From Bdellovibrio sp. NC01 (GTDB taxonomy: Bacteria; Bdellovibrionota; Bdellovibrionia; Bdellovibrionales; Bdellovibrionaceae): a stretch of DNA of 64,000 bases. Location of the stretch: assembly GCF_006874625.1 (NCBI RefSeq), contig NZ_CP030034.1:248001-312000 (forward strand), in the 5' to 3' direction. The notes below the pieces were generated by a model. That model was given only the letters and a program-made list of their open reading frames with translations, was not told the DNA's origin and made no database searches. Below, one piece after another: positions 9,201 to 18,579 of the stretch; position 1 is the first letter of the stretch; each line of letters begins with the position of its first letter. The position numbers and the translations under genes were made by a program.

Positions 9201-11715
9201 CACGCCATTTCCCGAAGCAAAGGTTTTGGTGACGGTCGAGCGTGAATCAGTTCTTTATTCTGAAGTGATTGATGTGAAGGGATCGAATCCAACAATTCGT
9301 ATTCCAATTAAACCTGAATATGCGCCGAACGTTGTAGTGTCAGCCTTCGCGATTCGTGGTCGCTTAGGAGAACCAAAACCAACGGCACTTGTGGATCTTG
9401 GTAAACCCGCGTTCAAATTGGGACTTAGTGAAATTAAAGTTGGATGGAAGCACAACACTTTGAAAGTTGCAGTGAAAACTGACAAGAAAGTGTTCAGCGC
9501 AAGACAGACGGCTAAGGTAGATATCAACGTCACGGATTTCAACGGCAAGCCCGCTCATAATGGTGAAGTCGTGATCGCTGCGGTTGATGAAGGATTGTTG
9601 GAACTTCGTGATAATAAAACCTGGGACGTGCTGACGGCGATGATGCAAATGCATCCGTATTTGATCCGTACTGCGACGGCTCAATCAATGGTCATCGGTA
9701 AACGTCACTTTGGACTGAAGGCATTGCCTATCGGTGGTGATGGCGGGCGTGGTTTACGTCGCGAGTTGTTCGATACTCTGCTTTATTGGAATCCATCCGT
9801 GAAGTTAGATAAAAATGGTCATGCCCAGGTCGAAGTGAAATTAAACGATTCCACGACAAGTTTCCGTATTGTGGCGGTGGCTTTACAAAACGCCGATCAA
9901 TTTGGAACGGGTTGGACATCGATTCAGTCGACGCAAGACTTGATGATTATGCCAGGCTTGGCAGCGGTGACTCGTCAGGGTGATAAATTCAATGCGGGCT
10001 TTACGGTTCGCAATACCACGGCCAAAGCGAAGGATGTGGTTCTGACTTTGAATACAACACCAGCGCAAGTGGGTTTGGCGCCTAAGAAAATTCATCTTGA
10101 AGCAAATTCGTCGCAAGAAGTTTTTTGGAAAGTTGCAGCTGGTTCAGAGGCAGAAATTCAATACGTGATGACTGCGAAAGAAGCCGACGGAAAATTCCTA
10201 GATGAAATTAAGAAAACGCAAAAGGTTTTGCCAGTTCGTCAGCCCCGCGTTTATCAAAGCGAATTTGGTCAATGGCCAAGTTTAAAAGAGATAGCATTAA
10301 AACAAGCCGCGGGAGCAGAGCCCGGTTCGTCGTCGGTCATCGTTGAAGCTTCTGCTTCAATTGGAAGTAACGACAGTGGCATCAAAGATTTCTGGAAGAA
10401 CTATCAATACAATTGCTTAGAACAGCAGATCTCTCGCGCGGTCAGTTTGAATGACAAAAATATGTGGAAGAAAATCGAAGCGCGCCTTTCGACATATATG
10501 GATGGGCAGGGACTTTTGACGTATTTCCCTTCTGGGACATATGGCAGTGTCGCTTTGACTTCTTATGTGTTGAGCATCGCAAATGAAGCGGGATTCGAGT
10601 TGAGCGATGAAAACGAACAAAAACTTTTGGGTGCGCTGTCAGCTTATAGCGAAGGTCGTTTGAAAGAAGCATTTACTTCAGGTCGCGTCGATGAAGTTCT
10701 AAAAAAGATTTCCGCGTTTGAAGCCTTATCTCGCTACCGTCGCTTGAATATTGATTTATTAAGCACCATCAATTTCCAAGGAACACAATGGCCGCTAGCA
10801 ACACTGGTCGAATGGTACGAGATTCATTTATGGGAAAAATCAATTCCAGGTCGCACGCAAAAAATCGCCGAACTTGAATCAATTCTGCGCAATAAGTTTT
10901 ATTTCACCGGTCGTCGCATGCTGATTCGCGAAGAGGGTGCCGATAACATGCCATGGATGATGCGCGATGCGGATTCAGCGTTGCTACGTTTGATTGACAC
11001 TGTCGCCAATGAACCTTCATGGAAGAACGACGTGCCACGCATGATGCAAGGATCGATCGCACGTCAGCACGGCGGTTCGTGGATGTTAACTAACGCGAAC
11101 GCCTGGGGACGCTTGGCGATGAACAAATTCGATCAGACGTTCCAAGGCGAAAAGGTAAGTGGTAATTTTAAAGCGACATTGGCAGGGTCTTCTAAAGAAG
11201 CGTCATGGGCGAAAGGTCCGATTACACTGGAGCTTCCGTGGAAAGACCAAGAAAGCAAACTGGCAGTTCAACAAATTGGAACTGGAAAGCCGTGGATTAC
11301 GGCATCAGCGAAAGCCGCGATTCCCGCGACTAAAGCGGTTTTTGCGGGGTTCAATGTGGAAAAAACTGTTGAAGCTGTGGAACAAAAGAAAAAAGGCCAA
11401 TGGAGTGTGGGTGATACTGCAAAGGTCACGTTGAAAATCAAATCGCCAGCAGTGCAAAGTTGGGTTGTAATTGAAGATCCAATCCCTGCGGGTTCGACGA
11501 TTTTGACTTCAAGTTATGCGACGGCGGTGGAAAGAAAATCAGAATTGATTCGCTTCTATCAAGAGTGGTTCGAACAAGGCGAACAGAAATTAGAATACAC
11601 TGTACGCTTTAACCAGGCTGGCGAATATCAGTTGCCGGTAACACGTGTTGAGGCGATGTACAGTCCTGACGTATTTGCGGAACTTCCAGAAGGTCAATGG
11701 CAGGTTGCAGAGTGA
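6262..11715 (+). CDS. Bacterial alpha-2-macroglobulin with thioester motif
   Basis: This 1817-residue periplasmic protease trap has a signal peptide, MLSFLAFSLLSLSFA, with no lipobox Cys. Successive beta-sandwich macroglobulin domains fill the N-terminal 1,100 residues. The A2M domain begins near residue 1150 (LFDTLLYWNPSVKLD). The thioester motif C1385-L-E-Q1388 follows in a helical complement-like domain, and a C-terminal receptor-like domain ends the protein. Proteases cleaving the bait region become covalently trapped. The GTG start has AGGAG 7 nt upstream. The stop overlaps the start of pbpC by 1 nt, reproducing the well-known YfhM-PBP1C pairing. Escherichia coli's copy is a lipoprotein, whereas this one looks soluble. 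Confidence 0.95.
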   Translation: MLSFLAFSLLSLSFAQEKSQIKTFSPQGTVRTVEQVRVEFAKPQVKFGDLNLTPPAQSSCFKDGQGRWIDTKNWVFDFKTPIKGGQSCAVKIQGETFSFNTGGPHVTNVFPMTYQPIDSDQNFILMLDASFKKESAKGIYFTMEGLGDEIPAMIIEGSEATEILEAAKKQYQYEKESFKGIPVVLRATRNFPPSAKVVLVWSKEVESLSGMKSKEDETFEFTVQEDFKAQFNCVREGEGKPCVPLSNMQVSLTSPIQVKDIKRSYLEMKDGKKIKPNLNDADVDQDWKSYFEFKGPFPEKAQMKLFIPTDVKDDGGRSLANKAQFPLSIKTGDNPALLKFSANFGVVEAEPNAAVAVTVRRVEKNLQTKFIGITGEWKASNFKEIINALTSIDREPYGDKPFASWGTTPQQKIVVTKPLSSAETEVVGVPLKQSGFYVLEMASPLLGQSLLDRKANYYVRTAALVTKMAVHVKYNQNQAWALVTDLKSASPIASANVNLYDIRGARLGSATTDKNGFAKVTLSKEVEKLPRIENQYGPYSSGFFVVAEKGDDFTFTHSDWNRGIESWRYQMSYRSTEPTIGHAILDRSLLKPEETLAAKLILRDLDEKGLSIPKAKDWPSTLVVMHDSGLQTFKVPVQWDRRSGTAAIKWNIPAGAKLGRWVLQLERKNPDMTLEVGDVRIENFRVPLMQVQVQGSPTPFVLQSDIPVHVTGNYFSGGPATELPLKVRWSVEPSYFSVQDDDLQEYAFANGAVKEGLFRSGEEETGRHVPQSGVKELKLDKTGSGKTELEKIKYSSAPQRLRVEAEYKDPNGEIQSAVRSFDLWSSNVIVGIKAKSWSATKDKVEFKVAALDLQQRPLKNQAVSVDLYTSRYFSHRKRLVGGFYSYDSFEEVKKVGSLCQGVTDNKGEFNCSGKTSFAGSVVAVASTKDSQGRISQANTRQWIVSSEEQQWFGPDDNDRADLIPFKKHYEPGETAEFQLRTPFPEAKVLVTVERESVLYSEVIDVKGSNPTIRIPIKPEYAPNVVVSAFAIRGRLGEPKPTALVDLGKPAFKLGLSEIKVGWKHNTLKVAVKTDKKVFSARQTAKVDINVTDFNGKPAHNGEVVIAAVDEGLLELRDNKTWDVLTAMMQMHPYLIRTATAQSMVIGKRHFGLKALPIGGDGGRGLRRELFDTLLYWNPSVKLDKNGHAQVEVKLNDSTTSFRIVAVALQNADQFGTGWTSIQSTQDLMIMPGLAAVTRQGDKFNAGFTVRNTTAKAKDVVLTLNTTPAQVGLAPKKIHLEANSSQEVFWKVAAGSEAEIQYVMTAKEADGKFLDEIKKTQKVLPVRQPRVYQSEFGQWPSLKEIALKQAAGAEPGSSSVIVEASASIGSNDSGIKDFWKNYQYNCLEQQISRAVSLNDKNMWKKIEARLSTYMDGQGLLTYFPSGTYGSVALTSYVLSIANEAGFELSDENEQKLLGALSAYSEGRLKEAFTSGRVDEVLKKISAFEALSRYRRLNIDLLSTINFQGTQWPLATLVEWYEIHLWEKSIPGRTQKIAELESILRNKFYFTGRRMLIREEGADNMPWMMRDADSALLRLIDTVANEPSWKNDVPRMMQGSIARQHGGSWMLTNANAWGRLAMNKFDQTFQGEKVSGNFKATLAGSSKEASWAKGPITLELPWKDQESKLAVQQIGTGKPWITASAKAAIPATKAVFAGFNVEKTVEAVEQKKKGQWSVGDTAKVTLKIKSPAVQSWVVIEDPIPAGSTILTSSYATAVERKSELIRFYQEWFEQGEQKLEYTVRFNQAGEYQLPVTRVEAMYSPDVFAELPEGQWQVAE

Positions 11716-13733
11716 TGAAAAAGATTGTTCTTCCGTTACTACTGACAAGCATTGTTGCAACGGGAATCTTTGTTAAATCATCAATTCCCGATGTGCCATC
11801 TTATGAGCTTGTTAAAAAGAATCATCAAAGTTCTGATCTGATGTTGCTGGATAATGAAGGACGATTATTGCACCAATGGCGTCAGGATCAAACTAAGCGC
11901 ACATTTGCATGGACGCCGTTAAAAGAGATTTCCATCGCCTTAGTTCCCGCACTTTTAAAATCCGAAGACAAACGTTTCTTCAAGCACAGTGGTGTGGATA
12001 TACAAGCGATGGCCGCTTCCGCTTACCAACGCATTCTAAAAAGCTCTTCGCGGGGGGCTAGTACAATTACGATGCAGGTCGTGAAACTTGCCAAACCCAG
12101 CACTGCTTGGAATGGCTGGATGGGCAAAATCAGGCAGGCCTTAGCTGCGTGGAGTTTAGAACGCTCGTGGACTAAAGAAGAAATTCTTGAAGCTTATTTA
12201 AATCTTGCTCCATTCCGTGGCGAGTATCGTGGTATCGCCGCAATTTCTTGGGCTTTGTATAATAAGGCACCATCCGCTTTAACTTCGAAGGAAGCGACGT
12301 TGCTTTCGGTGCTTTTGCGTTCACCCAACGCCAATGAAAAAGAGTGGGCCCAGCGCGCCTGCTGGCAAGAACCTTCGTCTTGTGGTGATTTTCCAAACTT
12401 AATCGCGAACTCGATGTTGAAGTCCGCGAATTTTCCAAAAGAAGGGCAACGCGCTTTGCATTTGGCGCAAAGACTTTCGCGTGAACAATACACAGGAACC
12501 TTAAAGACATTTATCAATTCGGAATTGCAAAGTTTTGTACAGCAGACGATTGAATCACAAATTCAAGCTTTGTTAGATCAAAATGTTCATGATGCCGCAG
12601 TCCTCGTCGTAGAAAATCAAACCGGTAAAGTTGTCGCTTACGTTGGTGGAAGTGGTGCTTTGTCTTCAGCAAATTATGTTGATGGCATTCTGTCGCAACG
12701 CCAGGCGGGCTCGACATTAAAACCGTTTTTGTATGCGACGGCGTTTGAAAAAAATGTCTTGAAACCAGATTCATGGTTGGAAGATTCGGCCGTGGATATT
12801 GTTTTTGATCGTGGAGTTTATAAGCCGCAAAACCATGATCACATGTTTTATGGGTGGGTGAAGGCAAAAGTAGCTTTAGCCTCGTCACTGAATGTGCCTG
12901 CGGTAAAAGTATTTAAACTTTTAAATGACAATTCATTCTGGGAAAAGCTGCAAAGCCTGCACTTCCGCGATTTACGTGATCCTGATTTTTATGGTCCTGC
13001 ATTGGCATTGGGCGTGGCTGATATCAATTTAGAAGACCTCACACAAGCCTACAGAACGTTTGCAAATGGTGGGCAGTGGAGTCCGCTCCTATTCACTGCG
13101 AGCGATGCAAGTTCGCACGAACGTGTTTTTACGGATGAAGCCAGTGAACAGATCACTGCGATCCTATCCGCGAAAGAAAATCGTGCGCTTGGTTTTGGTA
13201 TGGATTCAAACTTATCGTTATCTAGTGATGCCGCAGTTAAGACCGGTACCAGCAAAGATATGCGCGATAATTGGTGTGTAGGCTACAATTCTAAATTTAC
13301 CGTGGGCGTGTGGGTTGGAAACTTTAGTGGTCAGCCCATGTGGAACGTGATGGGTGTTACCGGTGCTGCTCCTATTTGGAATACGGTGATGTCTTATCTT
13401 CAGGATAAATATCCATCGCCTGGTTTTAAACTGACGCTTAATACGACTGCTACGGGAAAAGAAAAGAGTCCGCGTGTTTATCCAAAGGCGCGAATTTTAT
13501 ATCCACAAGATGGAATGATCTTGGCGGTTGATCCGGCGATTCCTTTGAAAAACCAAAAGATGCCATTGTTGGTTGAAGGACCACAGAAGAAAAATATTTC
13601 GTGGAGGATTAACGGCAAGAAAGTGGGATCGGCTGCTGAACCTTATTTGTGGACTCCGATTCCCGGTAAACACACCTTTGAACTTTTAAGTGGCAACACG
13701 GCCACTCAAAAAGTTCAGGTGATTGTAAAATAG
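11715..13733 (+). CDS. pbpC: Penicillin-binding protein 1C (bifunctional peptidoglycan synthase)
   Basis: This 672-residue class A PBP is anchored by a hydrophobic N-terminus. The glycosyltransferase domain (about 55-230) has the catalytic motif with E84 in SEDKRFFKHSG and RGASTITMQ. The transpeptidase domain has S333-T-L-K336, S391-L-N393 and K509-T-G-T. A C-terminal BiPBP-type domain (about 580-672) is typical of PBP1C. The ATG at 11715 overlaps the A2M stop; an in-frame ATG at 11697 is less likely because it would lengthen the cytosolic end. PBP1C may repair peptidoglycan while the partner A2M traps invading proteases. Confidence 0.95.
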   Translation: MKKIVLPLLLTSIVATGIFVKSSIPDVPSYELVKKNHQSSDLMLLDNEGRLLHQWRQDQTKRTFAWTPLKEISIALVPALLKSEDKRFFKHSGVDIQAMAASAYQRILKSSSRGASTITMQVVKLAKPSTAWNGWMGKIRQALAAWSLERSWTKEEILEAYLNLAPFRGEYRGIAAISWALYNKAPSALTSKEATLLSVLLRSPNANEKEWAQRACWQEPSSCGDFPNLIANSMLKSANFPKEGQRALHLAQRLSREQYTGTLKTFINSELQSFVQQTIESQIQALLDQNVHDAAVLVVENQTGKVVAYVGGSGALSSANYVDGILSQRQAGSTLKPFLYATAFEKNVLKPDSWLEDSAVDIVFDRGVYKPQNHDHMFYGWVKAKVALASSLNVPAVKVFKLLNDNSFWEKLQSLHFRDLRDPDFYGPALALGVADINLEDLTQAYRTFANGGQWSPLLFTASDASSHERVFTDEASEQITAILSAKENRALGFGMDSNLSLSSDAAVKTGTSKDMRDNWCVGYNSKFTVGVWVGNFSGQPMWNVMGVTGAAPIWNTVMSYLQDKYPSPGFKLTLNTTATGKEKSPRVYPKARILYPQDGMILAVDPAIPLKNQKMPLLVEGPQKKNISWRINGKKVGSAAEPYLWTPIPGKHTFELLSGNTATQKVQVIVK

Positions 13734-13734
13734 C

Positions 13735-14142
13735 TTACAGGTCGTAGTGGAATACAACTGGAACTTGAACGTCTGTGTGCAGGCTTTGTTTAATTGGGCA
13801 ACCCAATGCGAAGCCTTCAAGTTTTTTGCGATAGTCGTGCGGAACTGATTGCGGCAAGTGCATAACAATATTGATTTTAGAAATACGGCGTGGATTTGCA
13901 GCCATCTCTTTTTCAACATTCACACGTGAGCCTTTAATAACCACGCCTTCTTTTTCACAGTTAATAGCCATTGTCGTTAACATGCACGAACCCATTGCAA
14001 TGGCCACAAGGTCTGTTGGAGAGAACGCCTCACCACGGCCGGCATTGTCTTTTGGTGCGTCTGTGACGATTTTAGAACCAGATTGTTCGTGAAGAAGTTC
14101 GCAGTGTTTTTCACCTTGATAGACAGCAGACATTTTAACCAT
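13735..14142 (-). CDS. OsmC family peroxide-detoxification protein
   Basis: This 135-residue alpha/beta protein of the OsmC/Ohr superfamily (YhfA-like) reduces organic peroxides through two Cys. Both are present, in GSCMLTTM and GCPIKQS, along with the SPTDLVAIAMGSC helix. AAGGAGG precedes the ATG by 4 nt. Its stop is 1 nt from that of pbpC, convergent and without an obvious terminator, so some read-through antisense RNA is likely. The substrate is unknown; some YhfA-type members bind other small ligands. Confidence 0.88.
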   Translation of the reverse strand: MVKMSAVYQGEKHCELLHEQSGSKIVTDAPKDNAGRGEAFSPTDLVAIAMGSCMLTTMAINCEKEGVVIKGSRVNVEKEMAANPRRISKINIVMHLPQSVPHDYRKKLEGFALGCPIKQSLHTDVQVPVVFHYDL

Positions 14143-14236
14143 GAGGCCTCCTTAGAGCATTTCGTTCGAAAGCTCTAAAGTACCGCAAAAAATTTCGTGG
14201 TCAATTCTTGTCTGGTCTCCGACTGCGTCGGAGTAA

Positions 14237-14737
14237 TTAAGAGGACATGTCTTCGATGATTTTGCGAAGACGAAGCTCTGAAGATTTAGACATATCAGCG
14301 TAAAGCTTTTTTAGGTGATTTGAACGAACCGCATCGTTTTTAGATGCTTTCATCTCACGACCGATTTTCAGCGCAGAACACACGCTTTCGATCACCACTT
14401 TACGTTTGGAATCCTTAGTAATGAAGTCAAAGGCGCCAAGAGATAAGGCTTCCAGGGCGCGCGTATGATCGCCGTGTGCCGTTAAAACCACAAATGGCGT
14501 CATGTGACCTAGCGAGCGAACGTAAGCCAAAAATTTAAGGCCGTTCATCTGAGGCATTTCGATATCAGAAAGAATTGTGTCGAATTCTTGCGCCTTCACA
14601 TATTGAAGTGCCGCAGATCCGTTTTCTGCTTCTACGATTTCGTCAACGAACTCTTTCATGAAGTGCTTTAGCAATTCACGAATATCAGCATCGTCTTCGA
14701 CGATCAGTAGTCTGCTTTTTTCTTCCTGGGCCGCCAT
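14237..14737 (-). CDS. Single-domain response regulator with C-terminal helical tail
   Basis: This 166-residue protein has a CheY-like receiver domain (about 8-125) with acidic pocket EDD (14-16), phosphoacceptor D58 in LSDIEMPQMNG, the LTAHGD switch region and K108. About 40 residues of charged helix follow, with no DNA-binding or enzymatic domain. It is the third gene of an HPt - hybrid kinase - receiver operon, 12 nt after the kinase. It is probably the terminal output or a phosphate sink of that relay, acting by protein contact. Confidence 0.9.
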   Translation of the reverse strand: MAAQEEKSRLLIVEDDADIRELLKHFMKEFVDEIVEAENGSAALQYVKAQEFDTILSDIEMPQMNGLKFLAYVRSLGHMTPFVVLTAHGDHTRALEALSLGAFDFITKDSKRKVVIESVCSALKIGREMKASKNDAVRSNHLKKLYADMSKSSELRLRKIIEDMSS

Positions 14738-14749
14738 CAGGCCATCTCC

Positions 14750-17700
14750 TTAGTGCGAAAATCTATCAATCACGCCGAGCAAAGTATCTTTCTTAAAAGG
14801 TTTAGTGATGTGATCATCGCAACCCGCTTTTAAAGATTTATCTCGGTCATCAGAAAGGGCATGGGCTGTCAGTGCAATGATAGGAACGTGTCCATGATGT
14901 TCATGTTCTTCCCATTCACGTACTTGAGCAGTGGCTGCATAGCCATCCATCTCTGGCATTTGAACGTCCATAAAGACGATATCAAACTTATCCGACTTTA
15001 TCTTATTCAGAGCCTCAAGTCCATTTTCTGCTTCAACTATTTCATAAGGTCCATTTTTTAAATAGTGCGTGAATAAAATGCGATTGTCTTCCGTGTCATC
15101 GGCAACAAGAATACGTACGCGCTTATTTGGATCGCGAGGGACTGAAGGAGCAAAGTTCAATTGAGGCGTTTTCATCGGGACAGGCTTCATTGTGCCGACG
15201 TTATAAACTTGTTCACGCTGTGGTACGGTGAAGAAGAACGTCGTACCGACGCCTTCGCGACTTTTAAACCAGATTTGGCCACCCATTAACTCGACTAAGC
15301 TTTTTGAGATCGCCAAACCTAGACCTGTTCCACCGTATTTACGAGTGATGGAACTGTCAGCTTGTGAAAACTTCTGGAAAATCAAATGCTGCTTATTCGG
15401 TGCAATTCCGACACCAGAGTCGCTGACTGAAATCATCAAGCTGTCTTTTTTTGTTGGATTCTTCGTCACATTCAAACGAATTTGTCCACGCTCTGTAAAT
15501 TTCAAAGAGTTACTGACCAAGTTGATCAAGACTTGGCGAAGTTTATTGGGATCACCCATCAAATGAGGATTAATTCCTTTCGCGATCTCGAATGAAAAGC
15601 CAATGCCTTTTTCTAAAGCACGTGGCTTCATGATGTCTTCTAGATCGTTCATCAATTTTTTCAAATCGAACGGAATATTCTCAATCGAAACTTCACCGGC
15701 TTCGATTTTTGAAAGATCCAAGATGTCATTGATTAGTGCCATCAACACTTCGCCGGCTTTACAGAAAATGGTGACGTAATAATCTTGATCGGCACTTAAC
15801 TTTGTTTCACGCAGTAGCTCTGCCATACCCATGATTGCATTCATTGGGGTGCGAATTTCATGACTCATGTGTGCAAGAAATTCGGATTTAGCTTGTGAGG
15901 ATTTCAAAGCTTCGTCTTTGGCAGCGATCAAAGCGATTTCGGCGCGTTTCAGATTTGTGACGTCCTGAATGATGCCGGTGCTGCTGATGGGATTGCCATA
16001 GCGATCGTACTGAATTTCACCCACGGCACGAATCCAAATCACTTCATGGGTATCTGCCTGGCGAATTCGCACGTCCACCGTGTACGGCGCCATTTTCTTT
16101 TGTGCCTCGCTAAAGGCGCTGTCAACCAGATGCAAGTCATCCGCTACGACAAGAGATCTAAATAAATCCGAAGAGGGCCGAGCCGTTGTTTCAATTCCAA
16201 AGATATCATAAAGTTGTTCCGACCAAGCCATTTTGCCAGTGTCCATTTCCCAACGGAAGGAACCTGTTCTGGACATGCGCTGCGATTCTTTCAGCATAAC
16301 TTCTTGAGTCTTCAGTTCTTTTTCGATTTCTTTCTGGCGGCTGACGTCATTAGCAATCAACACAAAGCTGCCTAAAGAATGAGGCGCGGACTTCACGCGT
16401 GAAAGTGACAGGGTCATCGGCACTTTTTCGCCCGAAATCTTTTTCAACGTGCCTTCAATAGATTCCGTCATTGGTTCGTCATCAATAACACACTTCGTGA
16501 TGCGCGAATAATCTGTATCAATCCATAACTTCAAATCTGAAGAGATAATTGAGGATTCTGGTATGCCAATCAATAAGCTACCGGCTGCGTTTACTTGGCG
16601 AATCGCCCAGCGTGGCGCTTGTTCTTGATCCTGATAAATATCGACTACAAATAAAACTTCACGCAACGAATGCATGACGTTTTCTAAAATCTCTTTTGCT
16701 TCAGTGGTTTTTTCTAAAGTCTCTGCCAGTTGATTGTAATCTTTGAAAAGCTGCGAATATTCATCGTTATCCAAAGCGGGCAGACGGCGATCCCAGTGAT
16801 TCTGTCTAAGATCCGAAAACGCGTTTTCCAAAGTCTTCACTGGCGTTACTAGGCGACGCGATAGCATGAAGAAAATTAGTAACAACGCTGCCAATAATAA
16901 AAGACCTACGGCCGTGAACAACAGCATGTATGGAGTCAATGGGGCGCGGGCTTCATCGCGATTGATTTTTGCGATCAATAACCATTCGCCACCGCCTGGT
17001 AAATGCACTCGACCCACAGAAGCCAGAACTTTTTCATTCAGATAATCGTCAGTTTGCACGATGCTATCTTCGGCGCGGAAATAATGGCGAACACGTTCGA
17101 TAGGCAGACCCAGTTTTAAAGCCGTCGTCTTTGCCTGTTCGACCTGTTTGACGGTTTGTGAACTTGCTCCTGCACTTGAAAACTTTTTTAGGAACTCTGT
17201 TGGATTTTCAAAAAAAACGCGAGAGTTATTGCGTAACAGACCATCAGGTCCTATTGCCAAAACTTCTCCAGTTTCCTGCAGGCCTAATTTTTTCCATTGA
17301 TGATTGTCACTAAGAAGTAAATCGATACGTTCTAGATTAATTTGAAATACGACGGCACCAAGCAATTGCGATTTATCAAAGACAGGCGCGACAAGAAACG
17401 CTACTGGCGGTGTCATGCCATTGCTGTTTGAAAAATCGATGAATTTGTAAGTGCGAGGATTTGCATTCAACGACCAGCGATAAGCCTCGCCCAATGATGT
17501 GCTGCTGAAAACACCTGAATTCAGATTTGTTCCAAACGCCAAACCTTTTTGAAGAGTGTAAACAATCGTACCCGTGTTATCGATCAACATGATGTCATCG
17601 ATATTGAAACGTTCCGCATAATCGAAAAAGAACGGATGAATCGTTTCATGCAGTTTAAAGAAATTCATTTTCTCTAAGCCGCGAATGTTAACGATGGTAC

Positions 17701-18136
17701 GTGCTGGAACGTCATCATTGGTTGCTTGTTTCACGAACTGCGATTGTAAAAACAATGGCAGCTTGTGCAGGTGAGTAATGGCCTTGGCAACTTCAGGATT
17801 GCGATCCGCTTGGTAAGCAACACTAAGTTGCTCTTGCCACTCTTGCACATTTGGATTTTTATTCATCCAGTTAAACGTCTCGTACTCTGCTTGTAGAAAA
17901 CCGCGAAGCGCGGCGCGAGTGCGCATCAGTTCCGATGTCACTAGCAGAGTTTTGCCAACGTTTTCTAAATCATTTTTAAGGGCTTGAGCTTTTGCAGAGC
18001 GGGCTTGCAGCAGGCGATCGTTATAACTTCTTTCTAGAGAAGTGTTACCCATTTTATAACCGATGGTCCCAGCTGCCATTAGGGCGCCTACGAATAGGAC
18101 GATCGTCAATAAAAGCAGGCGAGCCCGAACTGTCAT
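14750..18136 (-). CDS. Membrane hybrid sensor histidine kinase with two PAS domains and a receiver
   Basis: This 1128-residue kinase is built in order as follows: TM1 (about 5-27), a large periplasmic Cache-like sensor of about 370 residues, TM2 (about 400-425), HAMP, PAS, a second PAS of PAS_3 type (MSRTGSFRWEM onward), HisKA with H759 in MSHEIRTP, HATPase with NLVSNSLKFT and GGTGLGLAISK, and a receiver with D1057 in MDVQMPEMDG. It should sense a periplasmic ligand, autophosphorylate and pass phosphate to its receiver, then to the HPt protein encoded upstream and the receiver encoded downstream. Gaps of 11-12 nt join the three genes. Confidence 0.93.
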   Translation of the reverse strand: MTVRARLLLLTIVLFVGALMAAGTIGYKMGNTSLERSYNDRLLQARSAKAQALKNDLENVGKTLLVTSELMRTRAALRGFLQAEYETFNWMNKNPNVQEWQEQLSVAYQADRNPEVAKAITHLHKLPLFLQSQFVKQATNDDVPARTIVNIRGLEKMNFFKLHETIHPFFFDYAERFNIDDIMLIDNTGTIVYTLQKGLAFGTNLNSGVFSSTSLGEAYRWSLNANPRTYKFIDFSNSNGMTPPVAFLVAPVFDKSQLLGAVVFQINLERIDLLLSDNHQWKKLGLQETGEVLAIGPDGLLRNNSRVFFENPTEFLKKFSSAGASSQTVKQVEQAKTTALKLGLPIERVRHYFRAEDSIVQTDDYLNEKVLASVGRVHLPGGGEWLLIAKINRDEARAPLTPYMLLFTAVGLLLLAALLLIFFMLSRRLVTPVKTLENAFSDLRQNHWDRRLPALDNDEYSQLFKDYNQLAETLEKTTEAKEILENVMHSLREVLFVVDIYQDQEQAPRWAIRQVNAAGSLLIGIPESSIISSDLKLWIDTDYSRITKCVIDDEPMTESIEGTLKKISGEKVPMTLSLSRVKSAPHSLGSFVLIANDVSRQKEIEKELKTQEVMLKESQRMSRTGSFRWEMDTGKMAWSEQLYDIFGIETTARPSSDLFRSLVVADDLHLVDSAFSEAQKKMAPYTVDVRIRQADTHEVIWIRAVGEIQYDRYGNPISSTGIIQDVTNLKRAEIALIAAKDEALKSSQAKSEFLAHMSHEIRTPMNAIMGMAELLRETKLSADQDYYVTIFCKAGEVLMALINDILDLSKIEAGEVSIENIPFDLKKLMNDLEDIMKPRALEKGIGFSFEIAKGINPHLMGDPNKLRQVLINLVSNSLKFTERGQIRLNVTKNPTKKDSLMISVSDSGVGIAPNKQHLIFQKFSQADSSITRKYGGTGLGLAISKSLVELMGGQIWFKSREGVGTTFFFTVPQREQVYNVGTMKPVPMKTPQLNFAPSVPRDPNKRVRILVADDTEDNRILFTHYLKNGPYEIVEAENGLEALNKIKSDKFDIVFMDVQMPEMDGYAATAQVREWEEHEHHGHVPIIALTAHALSDDRDKSLKAGCDDHITKPFKKDTLLGVIDRFSH

Positions 18137-18147
18137 GGTTTTTCTAC

Positions 18148-18459
18148 TTACATCGGTACAAAAGTGATTTCGATGTTCTCAAAATGGGTTTTCATGTTAT
18201 TTGCGATTCCAGAAAGGGGAGAACTGTCGTTGTTCTTCGCAGCCTTTTCCATTTCTGCAGCCATGGCGCTAAGATCGATAAAACCGTAACCTGCTGCGGC
18301 TCCCTTAATTTTATGAGCCAACTGCGCAATAGCAGTCAGGTCTTTTTGCGCTACTAGGGACTGCAAAGATTCGATATCTTTTTTGCGATTCTCTAGAAAC
18401 TGAGGAATTAGATCCTGAAGATCTTCATCGATTTCGACTTTAATTTTCGCCATTGCCAT
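18148..18459 (-). CDS. Histidine phosphotransfer (HPt) protein
   Basis: This 103-residue helical HPt protein has phosphoacceptor H49 in LAHKIKGAAAGYGF. An AAGGGGA ribosome-binding site selects the ATG at 18459 (MAMAKIK) rather than upstream in-frame codons. It is the first gene of the operon with the hybrid kinase and the receiver. Together they supply every step of a His-Asp-His-Asp phosphorelay, with this protein as the shuttle between the two receivers. Having the HPt first and fully separate is tidy but not unprecedented. Confidence 0.88.
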   Translation of the reverse strand: MAMAKIKVEIDEDLQDLIPQFLENRKKDIESLQSLVAQKDLTAIAQLAHKIKGAAAGYGFIDLSAMAAEMEKAAKNNDSSPLSGIANNMKTHFENIEITFVPM

Positions 18460-18579
18460 GGTCCCCTTATCTCGTAAAAACCCTTCAGGTTTCAATTCTT
18501 TTTAGTTTATCTCCCAGTTTATTGCATACATTTAATAACAGGAGTAGATTGAGTTGTTTTTTCTCTCGAAAGGCGCTTT

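Noticed and set aside
10442-10672. Antisense frames within the alpha-2-macroglobulin gene and other long genes
   Set aside because: They are shadows of strong coding sequence on the opposite strand, with no start signals or family matches.
17992-18357. 121-residue plus-strand frame overlapping the kinase and HPt genes
   Set aside because: It overlaps two firm minus-strand genes and has no ribosome-binding site or resemblance.
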